A stretch of 64,000 nucleotides of DNA, from NCBI RefSeq assembly GCF_902148855.1, contig NC_043964.1, forward strand, positions 8,682,582 through 8,746,581, read 5' to 3'. A program made the position numbers and the translations under genes. Source of the DNA: Sphaeramia orbicularis. Its lineage: Eukaryota > Chordata > Actinopteri > Kurtiformes > Apogonidae. This document shows positions 43,025 to 54,251 of the stretch, one piece after another (positions within the stretch are counted from its first letter, which is position 1; the number at the start of each line of letters is the position of its first letter). The notes under the pieces were generated by a model. It was given only the letters and a program-made list of their open reading frames with translations, was not told the DNA's origin and searched no databases.

Positions 43025-45236
43025 TATGCTTTAATTGGCTGGCGTTCTGTGACGCTGCGCTCGGATTGGTTGACGTTCTGTGACACTTCACTCTCATTGG
43101 CTGACGTTTCGTGACGCTGTGCTCTCATTGGCTGACGTTCTGTGACACTGTGTTCTCATTGGCTGACGTTCTGTGACACTGTGCTCGAATTGGCTGGCGT
43201 TCTGTGATGCTGCACCCTGATTGGTTGATGTTCTGTGATGCTGCACTCCCATTGGCTGGCGTTCTGTGACACTGCGCTCTCATTGGCTGACGTTCTGTGA
43301 TGCTCCGCTCTGATTGGCTGGTGTTCTCTGATGCTATGCTCTCATTGGCTGGTGTTCTGTGACAGTGCACTCTCATTGGCTGATGTTCTGTGACGCTCTG
43401 CTCTCATTGGCTGACATTCTGTGATGCTCCACTCTCATTGGCTGACTGCGCTCTCATTGGCTGACATTCTTTGACGGTGCGCTCTCATTGGCTGACGTTC
43501 TGTGACGCTCCACTCTCATTGGCTGACTGCGCTCTCATTGGCTGACATTCCGTGACACTGAGCTCTCATTGGCTGACGTTCTGTGACGCTGCGCTCTCAT
43601 TGGCTGATGTTCCGTGACGCTGTGCTGTCATTGGCTGGCGTTCCGTGATGCTGCGTTCTCATTGGCTGACGTTGTGTGACGCTCCACTCTCATTGGCTGA
43701 CGTTCTGTGATGCTCCGCTCTGATTGGATGGCGTTCTGACATGCTGTGCTCTCATTGGCTGGCGTTCTGTGACGCTGCGCTCTCATTGGCTGGCGTTCTA
43801 TGACGCTGCACTCTCATTGGCTGGCATTCCGTGATGCTGCGTTCTCACTGGCTGACGTTGTGTGACGCTCTGCTCTCATTGGCTGAAGTTCTGTGACGCT
43901 CCACTCTCACTGGCTGGCGTTTCGTGTCGCTGCGCTCTCATTAGCTGACGTTCTGTGACGCTGCGCTCTCATTGGCTGATGTTCTGTGACGCTGCGCTCT
44001 CATTAGCTGACGTTCTGTGATGCTGCACTCTCATTGGCTGATGTTCTGTGACGCTGCGCTCTCATTGGCGGACGTTCTGTGACGCTGCGCTCTCATTGGC
44101 TGATGTTCTGTGACGCTCCACTCTCATTGGCTGACTGCACTCTCATTGGCTGACGTTCTGTGACGCTGCGCTCTCATTGGCTGACATTCTGTGACACTGC
44201 GCTCTCATTGGCTGATGTTCTGTGATGCTGCGCTCTCATTGGCTGGCATTCCGTGATGCTGCGTTCTCATTGGCTGACATTCTGTGACGCTGCGCGCTGA
44301 TTGGCTGAAGTTCTGTGACGGTCCACTCTCATTGGCGGACGTTCTGTGACGCTGCGCTCTGACTGGCTGATGTTCTGTGACGCTACGCTCTTATTGGCTG
44401 GCGTTCCGTGATGCTGCGCTCTGATTGGCTGGTGTTCTGTGATGCTGCGCTCTCATTGGTTGGTGCTCCGTGACGCTGTGTTCTCATTGGCTGATGTTGT
44501 GTGACGCTCCACTCTCATTGGCTGATGTTCTGTGACACTCCGCTCTGATTTGCTGACGTTCTGAGACGCTGCGCTCTCATTGGCTGGCATTCTGTCACGC
44601 TGTGCTCTCATTGGCTGACGTTCTGTGACGCTGCGCTCTCATTGGCTGGCGTTCTGTGACTCTGCGCTCTCATTGGCTGATGTTCTGTGACGCTGCGCTT
44701 TCATTGGCTGGCGTTCTGTGACAGTGCACTCTCATTGGCTGACGTTCTGTGACGCTCCACTCTCATTGGCTGATGTTCCGTGACGCTGCGCTCTCATTGG
44801 CTGGTGTTCCGTGATGCTGCGCTCTCATTGGCTGACGTTCCGTGATGCTGCATTCTCATTGGCTGGCGTTCCGTGACGGTGCACTCTCATTGGCTGACGT
44901 TCTGTGACGCTCCACTCTCATTGGCTGACGTTTTGTGATGCTGCGCTCTCATTGGCTGATGTTCTGTGATGCTGCGCTCTCATTGGCTGATGTTCTGTGA
45001 CGGTGCACTCTCATTGGCTGACGTTCTGTGACACTGTGCTCTCATTGGTTGGCATTCCATGAGGTTGTGTTCACATTGGCTGGCGTTCTGTGACGGTGCT
45101 CGCTCATTGGCTGACGCTCTGTGACGCTCCACTCTCATTGGCTGACATTCCCTGACGCTACACTCTTATTGGCTGGTGTCCTGTGACGCTCCGCTCTCAT
45201 TGGCTGGTGTTCTGTGAAGCTACGCTCTCATTGGCT
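43025..45236. repeat. CCAAT-box minisatellite, about 70 units of 31 bp
   Basis: The tandem array has a consensus 31-bp unit: CTCTCATTGGCTGACGTT followed by CTGTGACGCTGCG. Nearly every unit contains ATTGGCTG, the reverse complement of a CCAAT box in good NF-Y context (CAGCCAAT). Most also contain one or two TGACG motifs (a CRE half-site). Units vary at a few positions (GACGTT, GATGTT or GGCGTT; CTGCG or CTCCA). Several are shortened to about 17 bp (near 43440, 43520 and 44130). The left edge is more diverged. The array begins about 440 bp upstream of the SCO1 start codon and ends abruptly before an AT-rich stretch. It is not coding: 31 is not a multiple of three and no frame runs through it. 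Confidence 0.97.
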
Positions 45237-47586
45237 ACTAAAAACAAATAAATGATTAAATGAAAAAAGCCTGTTTTGTTTAAAATCATGGCTTACTGGT
45301 GCTTTTCAAGGCTAAAAACTCAAAAAAGACTGTTCTAGGTAATTTGCAAATGCCCATGTTCCTGTGACTTTAATAAAAGAAACCTCAAATTATCACAACT
45401 TTCGCCGCAATTTTTTGGAAAAGCTGCCGCAAAATCAGACATTTTAGGCCCCAACAATAAAAAAAAAAAAGAATCCAGCAAAATCCTGGAGGGACTCACT
45501 ACTGCGTACATAAAGGGAAATTAGACTAAGTAAAATAAAAAATATGGAGAATTGTACAAAACAATGTGTAGAGAAATATCAGCGAATACAAATTGTCTTT
45601 ATCACTGAGCATAATGATTGGAAAAAAAAAATGCTACGCTTAAAAATTTACTTTTAAATAAAGAAAACAGATACATCCTGACTGATAAAATTATTTATAA
45701 CAAAAATAATGTGAAAGTTTCCTTAACCTATCAAATGAAATCTTTCCCCATATGATCTAATGATAATATATAATTTTAACTGAACACGTAGAAACGCACA
45801 TAATATAACCAGTATTATATTATTATATTAACTTTATCAAAATAGGCAAGTTAAATATGATTGTTTTGTATGAAATGATTTATAATAAGTATGTATAACA
45901 TCATAACAAAAAAAAAAAGGCCTGAAATATAAGGTGTATTAACTGTGGGGGAAAAAAGGCCCAAGAGAGCTTCAGTTTCTAACAACCATGTAGAAATCAC
46001 TGATGCTAAAATCATAGAAACATTTCAAATTAAAAGAAATTAATATGCAAGTGAAAGTGATATTAATGCATTAAATAAAAAATGTTTTGGACAACAGACA
46101 AAATAGATTTGCTTATCTTATTTGATTTTATTGTCATCAGATTATTTACATATTGCACTTGATTTGAAAGGGAAAAAGATTATTATAAACATTAATATAT
46201 TATCGATAACATGATTGATTTGTGCCTTTCAGTCCAAAGTCACAAGGAAAGACTTGTAATACCAATGGAATGTAAGGTCAGCATTTGATGGCAAACATTT
46301 TATAGTAAAAAAAAAAAAAAAAGATTGACAAAATCAGCTTTTCAACAGAAACACATATGTCTAATTTCACGGGCTCTGCAGTGCATGTCTCTAGACCATC
46401 ACAATCATTCAAAGAGTAAAGCTGTGTAGTTTTTTTCCCCTCTGAGATGATTAACATATTTCCTTGAGTGTTGTATGTTCAGGTATAATAATCTTTCCAT
46501 CTGCTCTGAACATTTTTTAAACACAAATATATGGTCATTAAATTAAATATAGGAATGTAGTGGCATTTCTTTGAAAAACTACTCCAAAAATATGTTAATG
46601 AATGGCTGTAACTCACTTCCAAAAGATTGGAGGCAAGAAAGATTCATTTGCAAGTATAATACATCAGAGAACAAAAGTGGAGGCTCAATCAGAGTTCAGA
46701 GGGAACAAAAAACAAAAAAAAACACTGAGTCAGTCCTCAAACAAAGCAAATGTAAAACTGAAACTTCAAATGAACCAGATGGAATTTCAGATTCAAATGA
46801 TGATGAGTGATAAAAGAGATTAGCACAGCATCAAAAAGTGTCACATTTCACTGATGTTAGCTTCATTTCAATGGAGCATTTTCTGATACACTGATATTAG
46901 ATCTTTTTTTCTGTAAGATCCTTTCTGCTACAGATAGATGCTCCAAAGAAAAGTCCATATTTATGATCAGGAGAAGAAACAAAGCAGCTGTTAAACATTA
47001 CAACAATGTATTTCCTCAGGTTTTAGATATGAGCAAATATCAAATAACTGACCTTTTCAACACGTTTCAATTCATGATAGAGGGAGGCTGAGTTCACATA
47101 GTAGAACATCTGCCACCAGTGGAAAACTGTGAAGGAATACTGTTTTCAGTCAGGGTGTGCATGGCTGCGTGTAAATAGGAATATCAGTGGAGTTTTCACT
47201 TTCACTAACAATGTAAACAGCACATTATTACTGGTCAAAACAAAGGCACAAAATAGAATGCTAGCAAGTATGTAAACATGGTTATTGACTTTGCCTTTTA
47301 CACAATGTCACTATGAATCAGTCGACAACATATAGGAAACTTATTTGCCATGAGGCTGACACGGAATGATGACAAATGGAGTAGACAGATGGAAAACAGA
47401 CAAAATAGCAAAAGGTTTAGGTGCAATTTGATGCAAAAATGCTAAATCATTTTGAGAGAATGATTGCGGATTCCCTTCTGTAAAATGTGGTTTAGATTTC
47501 TGAGGGTTAACGATACTTCAGCAGCACTGATGGTTAGGATTTTCCATTTAAATACACATGAGGAATGTCTGACGAGCTGTTGTTGA
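45237..47586. other. Gene-free stretch between minisatellite and TMEM220
   Basis: AT-rich DNA with A-runs (45910, 46305) and no recognised exon on either strand. ADPRM, which occupies this place in mammals, was looked for and not seen. Part may be the TMEM220 3' UTR; an AATAAA on the minus strand lies at 46127-46132, but that would make a long UTR. Confidence 0.45.
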
Positions 47587-50500
47587 CTATAGAGCAGTTT
47601 TACAGTGCGACGGCCAGTTTGATCTGAGCTCCTTGTTGACGTAGTAATAAAGCCATGCCACAAAGGGAAAGACTGTAATGGCAAAGGCAGTGGAGACTCT
47701 GAGTATCCCAACAGGTGCTCTGAAAGACAGCAGAAAGGTCACAATGTTAAAGTAGACCATTTTATCTGCCACATTAATCTGTCGAACAAAGTTGTATTTT
47801 ACCTTCCGGAGTGGCGACATAAGAGAAGCCAAAGGACTGTCAACAAGAGGCCAGAAAACTCTCTAAAGACATGGAAAACACATATGTATCAGGATTTTTA
47901 TGTCATTCACTTGTACTTATATAAGGTCATTAAGGATTCACTTAAAATTTTAGTCAATGGAACCAACACATCGCAGGGTTTTCCTGATGTTTATGCTGGG
48001 TTTAGGTTCTTGATATTCAGTGAAAAACTACACAGGTTTCCTTAATTTTCAACCTATACTGTTACAATCATCAGAAAATAGCTCAAATAAATATTAGGTC
48101 AATACAAAATTCAAATTTGGCGAATAATAGATTACGCCCTACTTTGAGAAAGTTTATTTCTAGGTAAAAGGCACCATCTTTTAGGGTTAAATATGGCATA
48201 TTTTATCTTCAAATGTCACCAAGTTTTGCATCTATGACTTACAATGGTAAGAAAAAGCCTGAGTTGATTTATATATTTGAGGTTTAATGGCTGGTTTTTG
48301 GTCCTTAGTGGGAGGTGAAGAGACCAGATGGTTGTTTTTGAAAGAGGTCAACTGACAGTGGATTTAATTGACTGTTTTTGACTTTATTACAAAATGTTGA
48401 ACTCAACATATTAGGCACTGTAATACATGCCTAAATTAATACAACAATCAATGTATAACTGTGGATCATTGATTATCGCACTGTCATAAGTCAAAATTCT
48501 ACCAGATTTTTTTTTTTTTAATTTTCTTAGCTATTGTTTTCCTTCAATGTCAGTAATTACAGTTATGATGCCAGCCATCTACTGATACTAATCTGTCCTG
48601 TCTCTAAATTTGTGGTTTTACACCATCTTTTACACAGTAAAAGAAATTAACAAAATATGTGTTCAACATCAAAATATACATGAGAAAAATTTAGTAAAAC
48701 AATACACACTGAAACATTCTGGAAGTTTTTTTAGCTGAGTTTGGACAAAATAAACCCTAAGACAAAAGAAGACTGACATCAGGACAAACCTAGTTATAGT
48801 TTCCTTATTTATGCAGAAACATAACTAATCTAAAGTGAATAATTAAGAAGTAAGCAGAGGTTGAGATGAAGCCTACCGGCCTTCCTCCTGCTGGAAGATA
48901 TCTGTGATCTGCTCTTTGTAAAGAATCCATCCCAACATGGAAATAACAGCAGTGGAAATCATTACATGAAGATCCGCAACACGCCTCCATAGCAAAGACT
49001 CTGCAAAAAAAGAAAAGAAATGAAACATGCAAATAATAGAGATATACTGTAGAGTTGACAGAAGTCTGCAGTTTGTCTGAGATGTACAGTTGCGGTTCCG
49101 CCACTTGATGGTGCTACAGTTTTGGAAAAATGTTAACATGTTTGAAACAGGAAAATGTTATCTGACACAGGGAGAGACAGTCAGTGCTCATGCTGGTTTT
49201 ATTCCAGTGTTGGAGGAAGTATTCAGAGTCTTCTGGAAAAACTACTACTATACATTGTGGAAAAACGCCAGTAAAAACTAAAACTCTGCACTAAATCCTT
49301 TGTAATTTAAATGTACACATGCAAAATGTACATAAAAGATTAGAAGTAAAAGTCAAGAGAAACACAGTGTATTTAATATTAACCCATAAGGTCTATGGTA
49401 TTCTTGAAGATTTTAAAATTGGTACTGTTTATAGTACATAGATGAGGGTAGTTTGCTTAACCTCTTGAGACCCAGGGAAGTACAAGTTTTGGCTTTTTTT
49501 TTTTTTTAACTAGAAGCACTCGGAGAGCGCAGACCTCTGCCAAGGCTGATCAGTGGCCCCCCCCACGCCAAGGAGGTAATGTTTTTGCCAGGGTTTGTTT
49601 GTCTGTCTGTCTGTCTGTCCGTTAGTGTGCAACATAACTCAAAAAGTTATGGACAGATTTTGATGAAATTTTCAGGGTTTGTTGGAAATGGGCTCCCCCG
49701 TGGGCCCCCCCACCCCCGATCACCACCAAAATTTAATCATTTCTTCCTTATCCCATTTCCAACAAACCCTGAAAATTTCATCAAAATCTGTCCATAACTT
49801 TTTGAGTTATGTTGCACACTAACGGACAGACAGACAGACAAACAAACCCTGGCAAAAACATAACCTCCTTGGTGGAGGTAATTAAATGATTGCCTATATT
49901 GGAAACATCATGATGCAACAGTTTTTCAGATGCATTTTGTAACATTTTTATGGAATATCCTTTGAGGTGGACAGTTTTTTTGGGTTTTTTTTTTTGTTGT
50001 ATAAAGCTGTGAAACTCTTGTTCACAAACATGGATAGAACACCCATAGCTGGAGGTTAAAATGTTGACAGATGAAGCCAAGGTTTTCCTTATGTTTATGA
50101 AAGGTTTATTTGCAATGAAGGCTTTTTCTTTGTTGTTCATTATAACCATGCATTCTGGTTACATTTGGTCTCATATTATTCTGACAGTATATAATAACAT
50201 GAAACAAACTGGCTGAATCAACACACAACTAAACTCATAGAGTAAAGTTTAGGGTTACTATATAAAAAACAACAACAAAGAAAATAGAAGAAATAGGGCC
50301 TTTTTTCAGCAAAGATGTCAACTGAACATGAAAATAAGCATCTACAGCCACTGTGATTTATCAGACTCCATGGGTTTTACTGGTGAAGTAATGTCTGTGT
50401 TTCCACATTTACTACAGAGCCTCTGAACATCCAAATGGGTCATATCTGATGATCATGAAAAGATGATGAACTGAATTTTACCTGAATTACTTAACTTTAT

Positions 50501-51228
50501 TAATAGGATTAGTGGTCCAGAAGTTGTTAAACATTAAAATAAACAGATGGTTTACGTTGTTTGACGGTTAAGATGAAGAAACGTTAGCTATAACAGAGAA
50601 AATACTCCCGTCTGTTAAATGAAGGAAAGTGCTTGATTTTCGCTGAAAAATGCAAAATACAGAGATAATATGATTATAAAAGGTGCTAAATTAGAAAAGT
50701 TAGAGAGAAAAGTTGATTTGGGAGCTGCCACAAAAGTAACACTAGGTCTTTATGGGTTAAAGTTCCTAATGATAGGACAAAACCCAGGTTAATCAAAGGT
50801 AGCCAATGTCCAGGTGCCCAAACATATCCACCCTCCCTTATCACTGCACATTTAAGCCCATGTTTGTACCTGTCACTTGGGGTTTAAAGCCAAGACATAC
50901 ACAGAGGAGAGCAGGGATACTATAACCAACCTGCAACAGAGAAATAGAATTACTGACATGTCACATATATATGTCAGAATATTCGGAATAACAAACGGTG
51001 TGAACTCACCATCCAGAGTCCTGCGTCAGGGTCATTGATCTGCAAAGTGAAAACATAAAACCCACGGTTAAACGGCCCGATTAAGAATACATACAAGGAA
51101 AATAATCAACCAGTTACCTGCACGTAGGTCGCAAGAGCAAAGAATACCGACATAAAGACGTTGCAGATCTGCCAGATGACTAAAAGCCATGACTTTTCAG
51201 TGTTTGAGTCTTTACTAACTTCTTCCAT
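47587..51228 (-). CDS. tmem220: TMEM220, multipass membrane protein
   Basis: Six coding exons (51118-51228, 51010-51039, 50870-50930, 48877-49000, 47803-47862, 47587-47719) sum to 519 nt, giving 172 aa with all phases consistent. The protein has several hydrophobic segments. It carries the family landmarks QINDPDAGLWM, an EEEGRE-like QQEEGREFSGLL segment, and a C-terminus reading WLYYYVNKELRSNWPSHCKT. This corresponds to human TMEM220 (160 aa, [20 protein letters not shown]). The biochemical role is not established from sequence. The ATG at 51226-51228 starts MEEVSKDSNTEKSWLLVIWQ. Intron 3 (50869-49001) contains a composite transposon insertion. Position next to SCO1 matches mammalian synteny. 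Confidence 0.94.
49461..50756. mobile_element. piggyBac-like MITE, family 1, copy C with nested insertion
   Basis: The right end is intact (AGGTCTTTATGGG then TTAA at 50757-50760). The inner right half (50330-50560) matches copies A and B. The left end reads TTAA-CCTCTTGAGACCCAGG from 49457; a second candidate left end, TTAACCCATAAGGTCT, is at 49379. The extra length is partly explained by an inverted-repeat element inserted at about 49510-49880. Confidence 0.6.
49510..49880. mobile_element. Foldback (inverted-repeat) element
   Basis: Two arms, 49569-49692 and 49752-49872, are almost perfect reverse complements over about 120 bp, separated by a 59-bp C-rich spacer. Each contains a short (GTCT)n run and the block GTTATGGACAGATTTTGATG or its complement. 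The flanking segment CACTCGGAGAGCGCAGACC is a recurrent motif in fish genomes as I recall, but I cannot assign a superfamily. It lies inside TMEM220 intron 3. Confidence 0.8.
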
Positions 51229-51506
51229 TTTTGTTTATAACTTCCCACGTCCCGCCCAGCCGAGTTCAACGTAATAACGTCAGCACGCAGACGTACGATG
51301 CGTCTTATGCAGTGCAGTCACATGATTCTGGTGACGCGCTAAATTCGGACAGAGACAGGAAGTCAACAATAAACTTTTCTTTCTGTTATACAAAATGCTA
51401 AGAAAACATAAAGAATACAGTACAATATTAATATAACAACATTAACTAAAAAGAACAGAACATAGTCAACAACAAACTGGACAAGACGCATTATTTTATT
51501 TTAGAT

Positions 51507-51857
51507 CAGCGGCGCCAAACTCATTTTCACTCATAGGTCACATACAGTAAAATAATAACATAAATCATATAAATAATAACAGCAATTTTTTTTTTTTGTT
51601 TTAGTGTAAAAAAGGTTTACCCATGTACATTACAACTTACAAATTACAGTGGAACCTGCAAAAGTACAAACACTCAATACCAGGTATGATATTGTTAAAA
51701 TTCCACTTATTTTTCTGAATAAATTTCAGGTTATTGATGATTGTTTAAATTATTCACATTTTTTGTGAAAGGATACTTTGTAAGTGCAACTATTTTAATG
51801 ATATCTACACGTGTCTTTTGAAGTCATGTTGTGAACCTACAGGTTTGGCGCCATCTG
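51507..51857. mobile_element. hAT-like non-autonomous element, copy 4
   Basis: Ends CAGCGGCGCCAAACTCATT and AGGTTTGGCGCCATCTG are inverted repeats of the same family as copies 1 and 2. Internal blocks (ACAAATTACAGTGGAACC, AATACCAGGTATGATATTGT) correspond in order. Target duplication is not clear, so the ends are approximate. Confidence 0.65.
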
Positions 51858-52059
51858 CTGGCCGTACCAGTGCTTACATTAAGAATCCAGCCTGAAAATT
51901 CCAGTGCACTTCAGTATGAACCATCAAGGATCTACAGCTGTTTCAGTTTAGTTTTTGCTCTTGAGCACAAAGATGAATCCAAAGGGATCAGTCATAGTCA
52001 ACAAGTAGGTCAGTTAGTCAGATTCCAAGTCACCATAAAATCCTCCACACCCATTCATT

Positions 52060-52210
52060 CAGACTCAGACTCAGCTTTATTGTCATTCAACCAATAGACA
52101 TGATAGAATGTCATCTGGGTCTTGGTGTTTGTAGCATGAAAAAAGATAAAACATTAAATTAAATAAATAAAAAAGCCAAACAGAATAAGATACAACTACC
52201 ATAGAATATG
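52060..52210. repeat. Possible retroposon fragment
   Basis: CAGCTTTATTGTCATTCAAC and the following A-rich tail resemble the segment at 62970-63120 (GGGAGATTTTATTGTCATTG). The two may be related dispersed repeats; the class is not determined. Confidence 0.35.
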
Positions 52211-52413
52211 CTAAAATATAATAAAATAAACCTCTTGATATGTACAAAATTGAAGGTGGTGATGCATGTAAGCAGCAAAATGAGCAGCAGCAACAATTTA
52301 CATGTGGAAATAAAGTGATAATAGTGGCTTTGGCAGAATCATGACCTGTTGGTAAGGTGCAAGGTGGACAGTATGAGGACAGTATATGGATGTTGGAGTA
52401 GTTCAGTAGTCTG

Positions 52414-53145
52414 TAGGGATGGGAATCGTTAAGAATTTATCGATTCCGATTCCATTATCGATTTTGCTTTATCAATCCGATTCCTTCCTTTCTCTTATCG
52501 ATTCTCTTATCGATTCTGATTGGGTGAGGGAATAAAAGAGTACAAACGGGTGTGTTTGCATTAACTGTCTTTTATATTTCCATCTCTGCACAGAAAATAT
52601 ACCACAGTATGTCCAAATAATAACAACAAATGACGCCGGGCCTAGTTCAGGGGGTGCAGTGAAAGTGAAACTAAAGACGCTTTACTAATTCCTCTATTGC
52701 CGCATTTCTGCTACGTCGAACCAGTTCAACTCGGCTCAGCTCGTCTCCCGTTGTTGTGCATCTCATTTCCATTCCCCTACCTCCAGAAACTTGTATTTGG
52801 GTACGATGTTTGTTGCCTGCACCAGAACCTGAGCTGGGCCCGGCGTTCACTCTGCCGCTACATTCACAAGTGTTGCTAAGTAGTGTATCAAATACGTGGC
52901 ATTCCTGTAAATGAATCACATGCTGTGGACAAATGTTTGAGTATATTGGAGGGATTCCATCCTTTTGAAGACATGAAAGCTTTGCAAGTGCTACAAGTGG
53001 ACCTGGTGTCATCTTTTTAGACCGTTTCTACCTCAACACCGTGTTGGCTACGTTCTGACCAAAACAATGCAGCGTACGCGTGATGTCATCGCGTATGTTT
53101 CCAAGGAATCGAGCTACTGGGATCCGGTCTCGATTCCCATCCCGA
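52414..53145. mobile_element. hAT non-autonomous transposon with perfect target duplication
   Basis: The 732-bp element has 15-bp inverted termini, TAGGGATGGGAATCG and CGATTCCCATCCCGA (one mismatch), and an exact 8-bp duplication GTAGTCTG on both sides (52406-52413 and 53146-53153). The subterminal region is rich in CGATTCCGATTCC-type motifs near both ends, the probable transposase-binding repeats. The interior (about 52620-53000) is less AT-rich and unlike its surroundings, but no recognisable protein is encoded. Confidence 0.88.
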
Positions 53146-53214
53146 GTAGTCTGACTGCATCCGGGTAGAATCCGTTTTTCAGTTCCCTTGCAAATAAAGG
53201 AAAATACTATCATA

Positions 53215-53435
53215 ATAATCTATAAACAATGACATTTCCATTTTTGTTCTAAGTTGTAGTGTAAAAAAGTAAAATTACATGAAAATCTTTAAATGTCCTA
53301 TCTTTCCACAAAAAATGTGAATAGCCTGAACAAATATGAACAACTTGCAATGTCTTAGAACTAAGTGCAATTTTAACAATATTCTGGCCATTATTCAATG
53401 TTTTGTGCTTTTTTGGTAATGAACATAATTGTACA
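53215..53435. mobile_element. hAT-like MITE family, fragment (copy 5)
   Basis: Internal homology to the 2.8-kb family only, for example TGTGAATAGCCTGAACAAAT and GTGCAATTTTAACAATATT. The ends are lost. Confidence 0.55.
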
Positions 53436-53596
53436 TGATAAGCTGAGGATATTGAGTATATTGTTAACGATATTTCAGGATGTAGAAGAGGAACGCAGTT
53501 TCGTTAAGTTATCTAGGTTATTGCAATGATATTTGTACAGATACAGAAAGCATTCAACGAAATTCACACGCCACTTGTTCATCTGAACTACACAGG

Positions 53597-53603
53597 AAAA
53601 AAA
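53597..53603 (-). terminator. Pol III terminator of tRNA-Thr
   Basis: Seven consecutive T on the transcribed-sense minus strand, 24 bases after the tRNA 3' end. Confidence 0.75.
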
Positions 53604-53627
53604 CTCGTCTCTCAACAACCAGTTCGC

Positions 53628-53699
53628 AGGCACGGACGGGGTTCGAACCCGCGATCTTCGGTTTACGAGACCGACGCCTTACCACTTGGCCACCGCGCC
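53628..53699 (-). tRNA. tRNA-Thr (anticodon CGT)
   Basis: The 72-nt minus-strand sequence folds as a complete tRNA. Acceptor strands are GGCGCGG and CCGTGCC (one G-U pair), the D arm has AAGTGGTAAGGC, the anticodon loop is CTCGTAA, and the T arm is GCGGGTTCGAACCCCGT. It matches the vertebrate tRNA-Thr-CGT pattern as I recall it. A and B box promoters are intact. A run of seven T on the minus strand (53597-53603) about 25 bases downstream is a Pol III terminator. No intron. Confidence 0.95.
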
Positions 53700-54251
53700 T
53701 GGTAATGTAAATAGGTCGGTGTCTGTTAATTTGAAGAAAGTACATATACAATAATTATAGATATGGATTTATATTTAGAACGTGTATAACATGATGAAAT
53801 TCCGTAGGCAAAGTCTCCATTCCGATTTGCTCATCTGTAGTTCATTTAATCTGGTCTCCATATACAATACGCAGTTTTTAACCCTCTCTGCACCAAACGG
53901 ATTAACCGCGCGTTTACTCAAACTATGCCAGTTTTTATGTAATATATCTTAGTTAATCTAAAATTCGGCGATCAAAAATGAATGTAAATGAATTAACTTT
54001 CAGCATAATCCCGTTTAGTTTATGACATATGTTTCCGAATAAACACGCTCCAGTAAAACGAACAAGTGCGTCAAAAATTAACGCACGCAATTTTATATAT
54101 GGCCGAATAATAAAACAGAAGTCATTGTTAATTATGGGCATTATAATAATAGATTATATGTTAACCTGTCTCAAAGTTTTCTTAAAAAGTGTATTCTTTA
54201 CGTAGTAGCTCGGCGCAGGTTGATGTCCACCCACAGAAACGGCGAACACTC

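Noticed and set aside
43125-43376. Minus-strand open frame with a repetitive ITERQ/RAQCHRT-like translation inside the minisatellite
   Set aside because: The 31-bp period gives a 31-residue pseudo-repeat every three units. The frame breaks wherever unit length changes, and there is no start context or splice support.
43025-45236. CRISPR-like appearance of regular short repeats
   Set aside because: Units abut with no unique spacers, in a vertebrate genome. It is a minisatellite.
46571-46823. Plus-strand charged open frames in the SCO1-TMEM220 interval, considered as an ADPRM exon
   Set aside because: The translation is Lys/Asn/Ser-rich low complexity, with no metallophosphatase motifs and no splice sites.
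53554-53751. Open frame overlapping the tRNA
   Set aside because: It is simply the translation of tRNA-Thr and its flanks.
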